A stretch of 64,000 bases of DNA, taken from Hyaloperonospora brassicae. Taxonomy: Eukaryota > Oomycota > Peronosporomycetes > Peronosporales > Peronosporaceae. Position 1 is the stretch's first letter. Each line of letters starts with the position of its first letter. Shown here piece by piece: positions 23,216-33,599 of this stretch. Both the position numbers and the translations under genes were made by a program. The notes below the pieces were generated by a model. That model saw nothing but the letters and a program-made list of their open reading frames with translations, was not told the origin of the DNA and made no database searches. Location of the stretch: the NCBI GenBank assembly GCA_947650285.1, contig CANTFL010000634.1:62001-126000 (forward strand), given 5' to 3'.

Positions 23216-24249
23216 CTACTGGGTGTCGACGAATCCCCGTGCCATACCAAGTTTCTGGTTGAGGCTGGGGTTTCGACCCGTAGTAGTCGGTCGTTGCTTA
23301 CGCGAAGGACAAGTGGGACGCAAAGGTTTAGTACTTCCGCACATGTAACAGCGTCTTACCTCCTGCCGTTGCTCAGCAACATGAAGTTCAGCTTCACCTT
23401 CATCTTCAGCATAGCTGAGATCCATCGGTTCTGGCTTACAGTAAGCCGAGGTGCTTGCAGAGGTTGCTCTCGCAAAGCTTGGGTTGTAACCATTACAATT
23501 AAGTCTGGTCGACTTGAAGTTGTGCTCAGCATTCTGAGCGATGCTCACAGCCTCCTCAAAGTAGAGCGATGGACTCGAAAGACATCGGTCCTGGCAATTC
23601 CAGTGCGAAGACCTTCCATGAAGACTGTCACGTAGACGGTCTCAGGGAGAGGGTCGGACTGCATGGCAACCATCAGAGTTCTCAACTCCTGGACATAGTC
23701 CGTTAACTCGATCTTACCCTGACGGGTAGAAAAGGAGCGTGAGCGCACGCGATTTGCCTGGTTAGGCGGCGAGAAAACTCGCAAAAGGTCCAACTTGAGC
23801 GAATCCCACGTGGGAAACGCCAAGTTGACCGACGTTCCACACGTTAAAGCCCACTCTCTCGCTCTACCATCGAGCTTAGAGATAGCCAACGAGACCCACT
23901 GGTTCTCAAGTGAGATGAGACCAGAGTCCATGGCCATCTCAATCTCACGGATCCAGAGGGTAAGGTTTTCCCCCTCCTTCCCGGAGTAACATTTCACGTC
24001 CACCCGAAGGGGACGAGGCTTAGCCTCTTCTGGTGGCATAGCCACATAGCGTGTCGGCATAGACGACGCTACTTGGTTTTAAACCTGGCCCAACAGGGCC
24101 GTTTCATACTGCATGAAGGTCTCTACTCGTGCGTTGAGCACATCGGGACCTTGTGCAGCGAGAAACTTCACGTACTCAGGGCCTACGGCCGCGGTCAGCT
24201 TATCAAGCGCGACCTTTTGGGTTTCAGAGAGGGGTGTGGATTGGTCCAT
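23216..24249 (-). pseudogene. el2 gag
   Basis: The start is the ATG at 24,249 (MDQSTPLSETQKVALDKL), chosen because it is the first in frame after the primer-binding site and the helical text continues from it. A TAA interrupts after LLGQV, then the frame goes on as MPTRYVAMPPEEAKPRPLRV and the gag core (LTLWIREIEMAMDSGLIS, ISKLDGRAREWALTC, LTDYVQELRTLM). A one-base loss near 23,557 shifts into SIAQNAEHNFKS and the zinc knuckle CYMCGSTKPLRPTC, in which the expected His is Pro. It would have formed the particle shell. Confidence 0.8.
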
Positions 24250-24287
24250 CCTCACAGAGGATCAGTCGTAACGACTCAGGCGTAGAT

Positions 24288-24305
24288 TGACGACAAGTGT
24301 TACCA
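24288..24305 (-). promoter_or_regulatory. Primer-binding site of el2
   Basis: Two bases inside the 5' LTR the minus strand reads TGGTAACACTTGTCGTCA. It begins with TGG, complementary to a tRNA CCA end, and resembles the el3 site TGGTAGCACTTTGTAGTCC. I cannot assign the tRNA from sequence alone. Confidence 0.65.
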
Positions 24306-24307
24306 AG

Positions 24308-24775
24308 TGTTGCGGAGCTACACAGCTCCTTAAGTCAGAGGAAGACTTAACGCTCTTACGAGCAACTTTGGTTCTACGAACCCGACTCAGAGAGTCAACA
24401 AGCTCAGAGAGCTTACGGTCCCCGTTCCTAAGGTACCAAACGATTCAAAAGAATCACAGCACAGAGTGCTCAGGAGTAGCTACCTTCAACGGTCTCCTAC
24501 CGATCAAAGACGCCTCGTGAGGCACGTGTCTCTTACTGATCAAAAGGGGAACTGCATTTTTATTTCTTTAATTAACCTAAAAGAGCACCTTAGAACAACG
24601 TATTTAACCTGCCCTAAATAACCTCTTAAAAGATCTCGCAATCAATTGATGACAGACATCGGTCTTCAACAATTGATACACTCACTGTGTTCTAAAATTA
24701 CTTTATAGGGTACCCCCCTCTCTTGTGTGCACCACACCTATCGTCGACTACCAGCCGACGTGTAACCCCATAACA
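24308..24775 (-). repeat. 5' LTR of el2
   Basis: Differs from the 3' LTR at only a few sites (TGTT for TGTA at the edge, one base in the GGGACC arm, one A/G, a CCCCC run one longer, and CATAACA for CGTTACA at the end). Confidence 0.9.
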
Positions 24776-26099
24776 TGTGTTCCTACGACATTGGTGGTTT
24801 TTTTTCTATCCTTTGACGACTCCGCGAAGACAGAGAATCATGGGGGTTAAAGTAGTCGTTTTGGATATTTTGATAATTGCCAGAAAGGACCATTGGAAAA
24901 TGTGAGATTGCTTACATGTAGGCAACAATAGTAAATCTTGCGTACTACACCGAAATAAATAACGAAAAAAATACAGCATTGGACAACGTAGTGCCTGGCC
25001 TAATTACCATGGGTATCTCCATGCTCGCTATTGAGCAATCCATAGGAGTCATCGCTTGCAAGAAAAAATCTCCGCAGGTGATGTTAGCGCATCACAACCA
25101 TTTTGTCGCCCAAATTAACAATAATCGGTATTTGCCCGCTGTTCGATATTACAACGCGTCCGCAAATACGGTAGCCAACTGAAGCGATAAAAGCCAAATC
25201 GGGGCAAGTGGTAGAAGACCCAGGAGGATTGAACGAGCTGCAAAAAATTAACCGCATAAAAGAGAGACTGCTCGTAGTATCTTTCTTGTCGAAGGAAGAG
25301 AAAAAATTGCTGAGGATCACAAATCCCACGCGAAGTAGAACTTGACGAGTCCGATTGGCTAATGAATTGAATTCAAGAACTACTGGACACATCAGATCGC
25401 GCAACAAAACCATCAAGAGAAAACGACCACGTGCCAGAGTTGTCCAAAGAAACAGACATGCGGGGTGAATTCGAACAGATCATCCGACGACCCGAGCATC
25501 GATGAATACCAAAGTACCCGACAGAAGCGCCTGGGCCCCTGGAACCGCCGGGTATTATAGACATCGATGAGTAAGTCGTACAAGCCGAGCACAGACAACA
25601 TATCTCGTAAGCTTAAGATGAGATGAGATTTGTGCAACGCTTAAGTTGCTTCCTTGAGGCGAGTTCAACAAGCTGATCCATAAACAACTTATTCCCGCGA
25701 AATAATGTGGATTAATTTGACCTCAGCGAGGACAATATACTTACTATTTAGGACGACGCCGAGAGACGAGGGAGTTGCCGGACAAAGACCTAAAATTACG
25801 ATTGATAGCATAACTACTTGGATCGATGCGAATCTTCTCAATTGGTAAAACTATGTGGAAGGCGGACATCAAGGGATCGTAAGAACGATTTACAGATTGA
25901 AGGTCGACTCTTTTTGGGCCAGGCAATACATTGATGTTACGACACATACAAGTATGTGACAATTTCATTACCAGCAAGAAGACCCAACACTTGAGAGGAC
26001 GCTAATTTGGTAACTTCGTGTTCGACCGGCCATTCCAGGTGAATATAATGGACTTTAATATTTCTTAACTTGTAAATTGACGAGGGAATACGGCGCTGA

Positions 26100-27130
26100 T
26101 ACTATTTTAATTTCAATTCACAGGATTCGTGATTGCAAAAGCCATAGGTGGATCATATGCAGTAGCCGTTGCGAAAGCATTCAAAACAAACATCTTCCGT
26201 CGTTTCAAAGCTCTCGCTTCATTCGTCAATATAGAGACCAAATATTCGTGAGTGACGTGTTCCAAAATTTTGTCGAGATAATGGGGTTCATAAATAGAGC
26301 GTGGATTAATTACAAATCTTAAACATACGACACAAAAAACGCAGCGTGAAGACGATGTTACAGAAAGTGTGCGTGCATGTTAAAAATTCCCTTTAAGCTG
26401 ACTGGGTCAAAATTGCCGAAAATTGAAACACGCGATGAATAACTTTTCAGGGTCTACGAACAAGAGAATCTCTTATACTTTGTTCACGGTTGGGACGCGC
26501 ACATTGCACTTAAATACATGATCGCGTCGATTTGGCGACCATCATTGGTGTAAGCAAAGTGATAAAATCAGCAGAACGGGTCATGTCGCGACGCGAGTCG
26601 ATCTGACAACGAGAGATAGCGCTAAGGCTTTCGAAGTAATATCAAGTAAGTGCAAAAGCTCGACTAGCGAAATATCACAATAAGAGCTTTAGACCAGCGG
26701 AACGACGAATCATTCCACGTACGAAACGTTCAGATCATAATCAAAAAGCAAGCCAAAGAGGTGAAGGAAACGATGCGCCATTCAGGACAAGGTTCGACGA
26801 AGGGGATCAAAAATGTCTGTTTATAGAGATACTAAAGCTTAGATTGAAGAATAAGCTGCATCTTCGATGGCCTGATTCGTGCCGCATAACGCGACGAGTG
26901 GAGATTTTCACTTTATAATAAGAGTTATCCGAGGAACGGGTATAAATTCTACCCTGTCGTACATGTGTCACGCTTAAAGAGGTCAAGGTAAATGGTCAAC
27001 GACCTACTCTGAGGTTGGTAACTGGAGTCGGTGAGACCGAACAATTCGATTTTGACGAAATAATCCTACCAAAGGATAGCTGGGAGAAATGAAAAGAGAG
27101 CGGGACATACGAAGTAAAAGCAAAAATGAA
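26100..27130 (+). pseudogene. el5 integrase core and tail relic
   Basis: The plus strand reads TGFVIAKAIGGSYAVAVAKA and FRRFKA (families: SGYVIAKAS...FRRFGA). After a shift come RQYRDQIFVSDVFQNFVEIM, around the second catalytic Asp, and NLLYFVHGWDAHIAL. The C-terminal part at 26,955-27,095 reads CVTLKEVKVNGQRPTLRL and EQFDFDEIILPKDSWE, typical of the domain before the chromodomain. Confidence 0.7.
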
Positions 27131-27190
27131 TGACGACTTACCGCTCTCGACCAGCATCAGCATGACTCTGCGGCTGTTTATGGTGAAGTG

Positions 27191-27195
27191 GAAAT
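27191..27195. repeat. Target-site duplication of el3 (left)
   Basis: GAAAT here and at 35,180-35,184, directly outside the two LTRs. Joining across el3 restores a continuous el5 chromodomain context. Confidence 0.9.
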
Positions 27196-27584
27196 TGTAA
27201 CGGGGCTCACCCTTGCGTGAACTTAACGCAAGGGTATCTTACCCCGACAAGCCAACACGAGGCAAACCAGGAAGCTTAGATAAGGTAAAAGTAGAACGGA
27301 TATATTAATATAATTAAGTCTTTAACCACTGTCTCTCTGTTTGACTTAACTTAATTTCACTAATCTAACTGAATGTATGACGACGTCTACTCACCACTCA
27401 TTGGCGCCACTCGCGGCAATTGGTGGAGTTGATATCGTTAAGATATCAACTAATAGGCAGACTCTTTGGTCGACCCATCAATATCACCACTTTGGTGATA
27501 TTGTTTAAAGAATATTTAACTTCATATTCTTTATTGTCACTTTTCTTAAAGTGACAATTACATGTAACGGGCTGCCCCGTTACA
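27196..27584 (-). repeat. 3' LTR of el3, with six hairpins
   Basis: Perfect hairpins: 27,210-218/226-234 (stem 9), 27,428-436/442-450 (stem 9), 27,480-489/493-502 (stem 10), 27,507-515/524-532 (stem 9), 27,533-543/548-558 (stem 11) and 27,562-571/576-585 (stem 10, overlapping the LTR end). Loops are 3-8 nt. The LTR termini are inverted repeats of one another. Confidence 0.92.
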
Positions 27585-27597
27585 TCACCCCCCCTTA
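27585..27597 (-). promoter_or_regulatory. Polypurine tract of el3
   Basis: The minus strand reads AAGGGGGGGTGA immediately before the 3' LTR. Confidence 0.75.
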
Positions 27598-27716
27598 GCT
27601 GATTGTCACCGTGTGACTATCAAAAATTATGGCGGTCACCCGTTGGCGGCATTAAGACAGGAAGCACTTGTTGGGTCAGTTCCGTTCATAACTCAACCTG
27701 ACCTCGCATAGTTAAT

Positions 27717-29342
27717 ATGTTTATGCGAAGTGACTAAAGGCACACAGAGTCTGTGCCTGTGCCAGCTTTTGCGGCAGGCGATTCGTCGTCTGCTGCTCGT
27801 TCTTTGCCTGTAGCAAGAGGTGCTGCAGGTGCACGCGGTATCACACAGCGTGTGCATGATGACCCTGACATTGAGGTCATCTACTCTGGCGAGTCAGACG
27901 TGTCTGACTCGGGCAATGGTCCAGAGGCTTCTCGATCACCGGCGACGTCTTAGTATTCGCCAAGGCCACTGCTGAACGAACGGACTTGTGAGTTCCAACA
28001 CAGTCTGTTCGGCAGTGATGACAAATCTGGTGATGAATATGTTTGCCCATCACCGCAATCAGCTCGTGCTCCTTCGCACGAGCGACTTGACAATGGTGCA
28101 ACCCATCGTCACACTGACAACCGTGGTATCAACAAAGATACCACCGTGAAGCGTGATGAGCTGAAGCCGTGGCGTTTGCCCGAACGGCTCATCAATATCT
28201 TGTCTCACGAGACAAGCCAACACCATCGAATACCCTTATTCGATGCGACTGAGCTTCACGGCTTGACTCCCATCGCGAGCAACTTTCGCGCTGACGAAGA
28301 CTATTATCTCGATATCTTCCTTAGACATCGATGGTACAACGGCAACCAAAATCGTGACAAGGCCTCGCTTTTGGCTGCGTGGAACGCGTTCGTCCAAAAC
28401 GTAAAGAATTTGGACGAGAAGGGTGGCTCCAGAAACTTGAGGCGACACGCCTCAACTTGGAAAAAAGAGACGCCAACCGGTGCCAGGTACCGGTTGCACT
28501 GTTTGTCGATTGAGGCAGGCATTTCTTGCCTCACATGGGGAGACCCTTGTGCGAGTTGTGTTAACAACTCGCAGCGTGCAACTAGGGATGTGTACTCTCT
28601 AAGTTCGCCCTGGGGAAGGGCACATATCTCGGAGGAGATGCGTGACGCGATTGCAAACTTGCAATCCGTCTACAAGCGCTTAGGGCGCGTGTTGACCGAA
28701 GGTCCCGAGGGTTCATCGGGTGGGTCTCGTCATACTGGTGGACGAGACCTTCAACGTCCATCAACAGCTGATAGCGGGGCTCCCGGCTGTTCCAAGAGGG
28801 TGGATACCCCCGCCACTGGACGAGGTAGCTCGTCCTTGATCCTGAATCGTCACGGTGATTCAAGATACGCTCCACTAGAAAGCGTTGACCACCGTGAGAA
28901 TCCACCAAAGGATGTAGTGGAGGAGGAAATACCTCCTCCAGATGATTCGGTTCACCATCTCGACCCTTACGAGATGGATCGCGTAATCGATACATTTCGC
29001 GATGACTTGAAGCATGAGCGCGACCGGCGCTACGCTTTGACCGATTCCGTGCGGAAGAACCGCAAGGATTGCGAGGCTGATCGGGCGCGAGATCGCGCCG
29101 ATTACGCCACAGCGCAGCTTCAGGTCGAGCGGGATGTTTGCTCCCTTTCCGGCGAGCTGGCGACAGCTCGCGGGGAGATATCTCAAATGAGTCTTGAGGT
29201 ATCATATCTGCGCGAAGAGACGGATCATCTGGAGCGCGGACGCAAGAACTTGATGGATGTTCTTAAACGTGTGGGCTATCTTCATCGGAAGAAGAAGGCT
29301 CGTACTGACAGTACGGCCCGATTTGCCCCACGTAAAACGTAG
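27717..29342 (+). pseudogene. Antisense accessory ORF of el3, 541 codons with two stops
   Basis: An ATG at 27,717 opens a frame that meets TAA at 27,735 and TAG at 27,951 and is otherwise open to 29,342. The last 398 codons are uninterrupted. The N-terminal third is Ser/Asp-rich. A globular-looking middle holds KPWRLPERLINILSHE, DYYLDIFLRHRWYNGNQN and CLTWGDPCASC (28,146-28,700). A linker follows, then a long charged coiled coil (28,966-29,300, for example DLKHERDRRYALTDSV, VSYLREETDHLERGRK) and a basic tail HRKKKARTD. It lies opposite pol and overlaps the chromodomain-bearing tail. Function unknown. Caveat: the hairpin tiling makes both strands share words, which may help keep the antisense frame open. 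Confidence 0.6.
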
Positions 29343-29925
29343 GATGCTTGCACATCTTACGTGGCAATTCGAGAGTGTATGCATTGCCCTTGCGATGCAA
29401 CACTCGAAATGGACCAATGTACTTCGGTAGTAGATTACTACTGCCGACACTAGTGACTGCATGTCCAGGTAGGTTTACCGTAGACAGTAGTACTGGTTGG
29501 TTAACTTTAAATGAAAGATCATTTGCTCTTCCATTCTTGTCTGCGTTCCGTTTCTGACGGTCCACCGCATTTGCGATGGCGTCCTGAACGAAACGGACTA
29601 CCGCTTCTCGAGTCAGCAGGAAGTTCTCTGCTGACTCTTTGTTTTGTCTTTCAGTGCGCTTCGTGCGCACTGCTAAGAGATTGCTCTCTTCTTCAGCGAG
29701 GTTGTCTTCATCCTTGCTGGCATAATCGTTGACGATGCTGAATATAACAGCATCGTCATCATCATCCGAGTCAATAATAGCGTCGTTGCTATTATTGAGG
29801 TGATCTTCTTCATCGATGTCGACCTGATCGACATCGGCATCATATGTGACGACGTGTGCGTCGACACGTGATGAGCAAGAGCCAAAACGGTTTTTGCTCG
29901 AGCGAGTCCCTCCCCCCTTATCCAA
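28582..29925 (-). pseudogene. el3 integrase C-terminus and chromodomain tail
   Basis: The first part (29,925-29,263) is an acidic insert, then the GPY/F-type tail YIGPFRVLHRKGNAYTLELP and HPTFYVGQIGPY, ending in TAA at 29,263. The same frame then continues open to 28,582 and contains a chromodomain at 28,714-28,884: [33 protein letters not shown], and [16 protein letters not shown] is the methyl-lysine reader core; the usual Trp of TWEP is Arg here. The continuity of family-like text across the TAA shows that the tail belonged to pol. Confidence 0.75.
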
Positions 29926-31109
29926 GAGTCACACTCTAGAAGGGCGGGCACACGAGGATGGAGTAGGCCATTCACGTAAAACGGTGTGTGCTGTGTGGAA
30001 GCATGCACCGAATTATTGATGGCGAATTCCACCATGGGTAGGAATTCGCTCCAACTCGAAAACGAGTGGACATATCCTCGAAGGATCTCTTCGAGGACAC
30101 GGTTCGCACGTTCCGTCTGACCATCTGTTTTCGGATGGTCAGAAGTAGACTTTTTCAATCGTGTTCCAAGAGAACGGAACACGGTTTGCCAAAATGCCGC
30201 CGTGAACCGAGGGTCACGGTCGGATACAAGTTCACGGGGTAACCCGTGGAGTCTAAAGACCGTGTCAAGAAAGACACGAGCACAACCTTGAGCCTTGATC
30301 GACTCAGGGAAAGAAGCAAGATGCGCCATCTTGCTGAATCGGTCAACAAACAAAAGAATACCATTATTCTTGTGAGCGTCTTCGGGAAACCCGAAGACGA
30401 AGTCCATTGAAACGGACTGACAGCACTCTGCCGGGACCGGTAGAGGCTGTAATGGTGCGCGGGATGAAGGACCAGGCTTCACCCGTTGACAAACCTCGCA
30501 AGCACGTATGTACTTGCCTACAAACTGATACTGGCGTGGCCAGTAAAAGTAACGGCTTACCTTGAGGTAAGTCTTTTCTCTCCCACGATGGCCACCTGTT
30601 GGGGCATCGTGACACTCATACATGAAGCGTAATCGCAAATCATTATGAGCGGGTACGACGACACGAGGCGTGTCGTCGGCAACAGTTGTATAGTACAGCA
30701 ATCCGTTGCGTTTACTATACCGATCCGATGAGGATCGGTACAAAGTTGGTAAATCCCTCATGGATTTACTGGATGGATTCACCAGATAATCCATCAAACG
30801 CAGAAGATCTATGTCTTCTGCGTATGCCTTTCGTACGTTGTTAAGTTTACTTGACGACGGAACACTGGCTGTCAGTGTCGCAACAGTAGGCTTATCCTCA
30901 CTGTTGATTTGTGCGTCCGGCTCGAAATCGGTCCGGCGCGAAAGCGCATCAGCGACGGCATTGAGTCGTCCTGGTTTATACTCCACGGAGAAGTTATACT
31001 CCGCGAAGAAAGACAGCCACCTCGCCATCCTTTGCGAGAGGTGTGGGCTGTTTACGGCCGTGGGTAATGACGCATGGTCCGTATAGACGGTGAACGGTCT
31101 ATCTCCCAA
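29673..31109 (-). CDS. el3 RNase H C-terminus and integrase, open 478 codons
   Basis: Starts inside RNase H (PFTVYTDHASL with a catalytic Asp, ARWLSFFAEYNFSVEYKPGR, DALSRR). After a spacer comes integrase: zinc-binding HDAPTGGHRGREKTY and CEVCQRVK; catalytic Asp in VSMDFVFGFPED, Asp in VSDRDPRF, Glu in TDGQTERANRVLEEIL; then AINNSVHASTQHTPFYVNG. No stop lies within. The last 80 or so residues (after about 29,925) are out of frame with the real tail, which continues in the next entry's frame. This is the best-preserved coding stretch in the window, and hairpins sit throughout it. Confidence 0.85.
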   Translation of the reverse strand: MGDRPFTVYTDHASLPTAVNSPHLSQRMARWLSFFAEYNFSVEYKPGRLNAVADALSRRTDFEPDAQINSEDKPTVATLTASVPSSSKLNNVRKAYAEDIDLLRLMDYLVNPSSKSMRDLPTLYRSSSDRYSKRNGLLYYTTVADDTPRVVVPAHNDLRLRFMYECHDAPTGGHRGREKTYLKVSRYFYWPRQYQFVGKYIRACEVCQRVKPGPSSRAPLQPLPVPAECCQSVSMDFVFGFPEDAHKNNGILLFVDRFSKMAHLASFPESIKAQGCARVFLDTVFRLHGLPRELVSDRDPRFTAAFWQTVFRSLGTRLKKSTSDHPKTDGQTERANRVLEEILRGYVHSFSSWSEFLPMVEFAINNSVHASTQHTPFYVNGLLHPRVPALLECDSWIRGEGLARAKTVLALAHHVSTHTSSHMMPMSIRSTSMKKITSIIATTLLLTRMMMTMLLYSASSTIMPARMKTTSLKKRAIS

Positions 31110-32809
31110 GAGATAGACCCGGAACTAAGCCAGTGCATATTTTATGGCAATGAGTTCCTTGTCATGCACTGGGTAATAGATCTCAGCTGGTTGAAGCTGA
31201 CGCGATTGATAGCAGACGACGGGCTCTGCGCCGTCTTTGTCATACTGCATCAACGTACATTAGATAGCAAAATCGCTGGCGTCACAGACCACACGAAATG
31301 GTATGTCCTGATCTGCAATCGCCAAGATCGGCGATTGCATCAAGCTTTGCTTGATATTTTTTAAGGAACGCTGGCACTCAGCGTTCCATGACCACTTCAC
31401 ATTATTCTTCAGCAATCAAGAACGATGTACCGTCATTTCGGCGTAGTTGCGAGATTAATTGTGCAAGTACGCCGATAAATCAAGGAACTTCCTTAGTCCC
31501 TTCACATCTACTGGCACTGGCCAGTCGGTGATCGCCTTGATCTTTTCGGTATCAGGTGCACGCCGTGTTTACCCACAATGCACCCAAGAAGTGGTATTTC
31601 GCTAGCCGCGCATATACACTTCTTGAGGTTGGCATACAACTTATTCTTGCGCATAAGTTAAAGGACTTGACGAACGTGAGTTCTGTGAACTTCAACGTCC
31701 GTCTTTCCGTCCATAGCCCAGTTATGGACGAACACATCCTCGAAATAACTCGGTGAGAAGTCTCGCCCCGGTCTCAACAGATCTGTGACACATCTGTTGA
31801 ATATTGCAGGGGCATTGCTCAGCCCCTATGGCATAACTAGCCACTTCCACAGCATCCCGCTGGGGGTGCCCACTGCTGTATACGGGATGTCCCGTTCACG
31901 CATGAGGATCTGATAGAACCCATCCATCAGATCCATGGACGAAAAGATGGTACTCTTTGACATACCATCTATGATTACGTCCTTCCTCGGTATCGGCGTC
32001 TGAGCCTGTAACGTTGCAGCATTCAATTTGTTGAATGCGTGCACTATCCGCCACCCTCCTGTGGCCTTTCGCACACAGAAGGTCGAAGAGCTGTGAGGGG
32101 ATGTTGATTCCCTCACATGGCCCGCTGCTAAGCGATCGGCAAAGAACTTGTCGATCGCTAGTACTTGTTCACAAGGCAGTGGCCACTGCTTCATGACACA
32201 GTACTTCGATCCCGTTTTGAGCTTGATCTCGTGTCGAGTGCCTTTGTCCTTAGGCAACTCGCTAGGTACTGATTCAGGGAACACATCCCTGAATTCGATC
32301 AAATCCTTATACAAAGGATTTGCCTGAAGTGACTCCCAGGATTGAGACGTGTATCGCTCAATCCGATTCTTCTCATCGAGAACACTTTCGTCCATCGATG
32401 AGCTGCTGAGAACCCGTTCGTTCTCAGCAAACACTGTTGCCGACCGAATATCGGCCACATTCTCATCCTCTGTGACGAGTATGCAGATCTGCTTGACTTT
32501 GCCACTACGCAGATCACGCAAGAACCGTTTCGGTTCTAGCGTTGGCAACTGAGTTATCTCCGAAGTTAACTTCGGAGGCACACTCAGATCAAGCGTATAA
32601 GCGCCTACGCTTGATCCGTCATTAACCAAGACGTTCAACGTCTCGGTTACTTCCTGGGAACTTCTTTCCACAGGTTGCTGAAGGCATAATCCTTCAGCAA
32701 GTGACTCTTGATGAATTCCTTCCTCAAGTACGTGGGGACTTATTCCCTCGACGTCTTCTGACTGTGGATATGCAACCACAGTCAGGGACCGATCCTCTAC
32801 GGTCGACAC
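31110..32809 (-). pseudogene. el3 reverse transcriptase, YFED box
   Basis: Open from 32,809 to 31,826: an acidic linker, then LKTGSKYCVMKQWPLPCEQV, TFCVRKATGGWRIVHAFNKL and FSSMDLMDGFYQILMRERD (first catalytic Asp). A TAG then replaces the Gln of MPQGLSNAP. The frame continues to SYFEDVFVHNWAMDG at 31,728-31,760. The family box is YFDD, so the first metal-binding Asp of the pair is Glu. The RNase H N-terminal part (31,110-31,400) contains further stops. It could not work as a polymerase in this form. Confidence 0.8.
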
Positions 32810-32875
32810 TCCAGTCGACCTAGGATTTCCATGTTGCCCTTTGAAGGCAGCAGGTTTCTTACTTATAAGATGCTT

Positions 32876-33502
32876 TCAGCTAGGCATGCATCCATGTCCC
32901 GGTCCACTCGACTTATTCGAGTGGTGGACCTTCGGCGCAGCCTGTACTTCTGTACAGCTGCCGGGAGCTTGCTCCACAGTGTAGTGATCAACTACACTGT
33001 GATCTTGTGCAGTCGTGCTAACGACCGTACCGCAAGTGAGGCCATCGCACTCACTCGCAGAACATCCACACGCTTGTGGACGGTTCAAGATGTTCATCAG
33101 ATGGCCATCTGATGGACATGTGGCAGGCATCTTCACGGATCGATGCTGCCAGCTCACCCTTGGCTCGTACTTTCGGAGCCAAGGTAATCCCAGGATGACA
33201 TCAAATTTGTCATCCAGATCTAGTACGATGAAGTCATCATCGCACTGTTCGCCCTCCAACGTGTAGTGGATTTCGACTACACGTTTCTCAACGGTTATCG
33301 ATGCGCCTGTTGCAAGGCGCACCGTCATCCTCGTGAGGAGAATGTCGCACTCAACGAACTTGAGCCTACGACACTCTAGTGACTGGCGACAAACAAAGTT
33401 GTTCGACGCCCCACAGTCTACTAGGGCACGAAGCGACAAATCATTTGTCGCTTCCAACTTCAAGGTGAGGAGCGAAACGTCATCACCAGGGCAGAGACAC
33501 AC
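32876..33502 (-). CDS. el3 aspartic protease (DCG active site)
   Basis: Open for 208 codons. The active-site loop is LRALVDCGASNNFVCRQSL at about 33,395-33,420, with Asp-Cys-Gly instead of Asp-Ser/Thr-Gly. The second block is DDKFDVILGLPWLRKYEPRV. The relic el4 reads LVNCEESNNFV at the same place, so Cys in the middle is probably inherited in this family rather than damage. It would cut the gag-pol polyprotein. A 25-bp hairpin, 33,430-33,441/33,443-33,454, lies just outside the active-site codons. Confidence 0.75.
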   Translation of the reverse strand: MCLCPGDDVSLLTLKLEATNDLSLRALVDCGASNNFVCRQSLECRRLKFVECDILLTRMTVRLATGASITVEKRVVEIHYTLEGEQCDDDFIVLDLDDKFDVILGLPWLRKYEPRVSWQHRSVKMPATCPSDGHLMNILNRPQACGCSASECDGLTCGTVVSTTAQDHSVVDHYTVEQAPGSCTEVQAAPKVHHSNKSSGPGHGCMPS

Positions 33503-33599
33503 AATGATTGTGTATCTGGAGCAACTTTCGTCAAGAGATTTGCAAATTCTCTTGAGGTTGCTGGATCAGTAGGGCGCTCCGCCCCTACTGACCCCGACC

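Larger units (their letters stand above)
17201..24775 (-). mobile_element. el2: Ty3/Gypsy LTR retrotransposon, minus strand, recently inserted
   Basis: LTRs of 467 and 468 bp are about 99% identical (a handful of differences). Flanks are CGTGT (17,196-17,200) and TGTGT (24,776-24,780), a 5-bp target duplication with one mismatch. The order on the minus strand is gag, protease, RT, RNase H and integrase; an antisense ORF sits between integrase and the 3' LTR. Coding damage is heavy for such similar LTRs: a stop and a frameshift in gag, a frameshift at the protease active site, a stop in the RT catalytic box and a stop inside integrase. It interrupts relic el5. There is no chromodomain. Confidence 0.92.
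24776..27195 (+). mobile_element. el5 relic, segment B
   Basis: Continuation of el5 after el2. The first 1.3 kb (24,776-26,090) should hold RNase H and the start of integrase, but I could read no domain in any frame. From about 26,100 the integrase core is recognisable, and the segment ends inside a chromodomain (LFMVKWK at 27,174-27,195) cut by el3. Confidence 0.65.

Noticed and set aside
28146..29342. The plus-strand 398-codon frame as a host gene
   Set aside because: It lies wholly between LTR and pol inside el3, overlaps the chromodomain tail, and its stretch of 398 codons does not begin with ATG.
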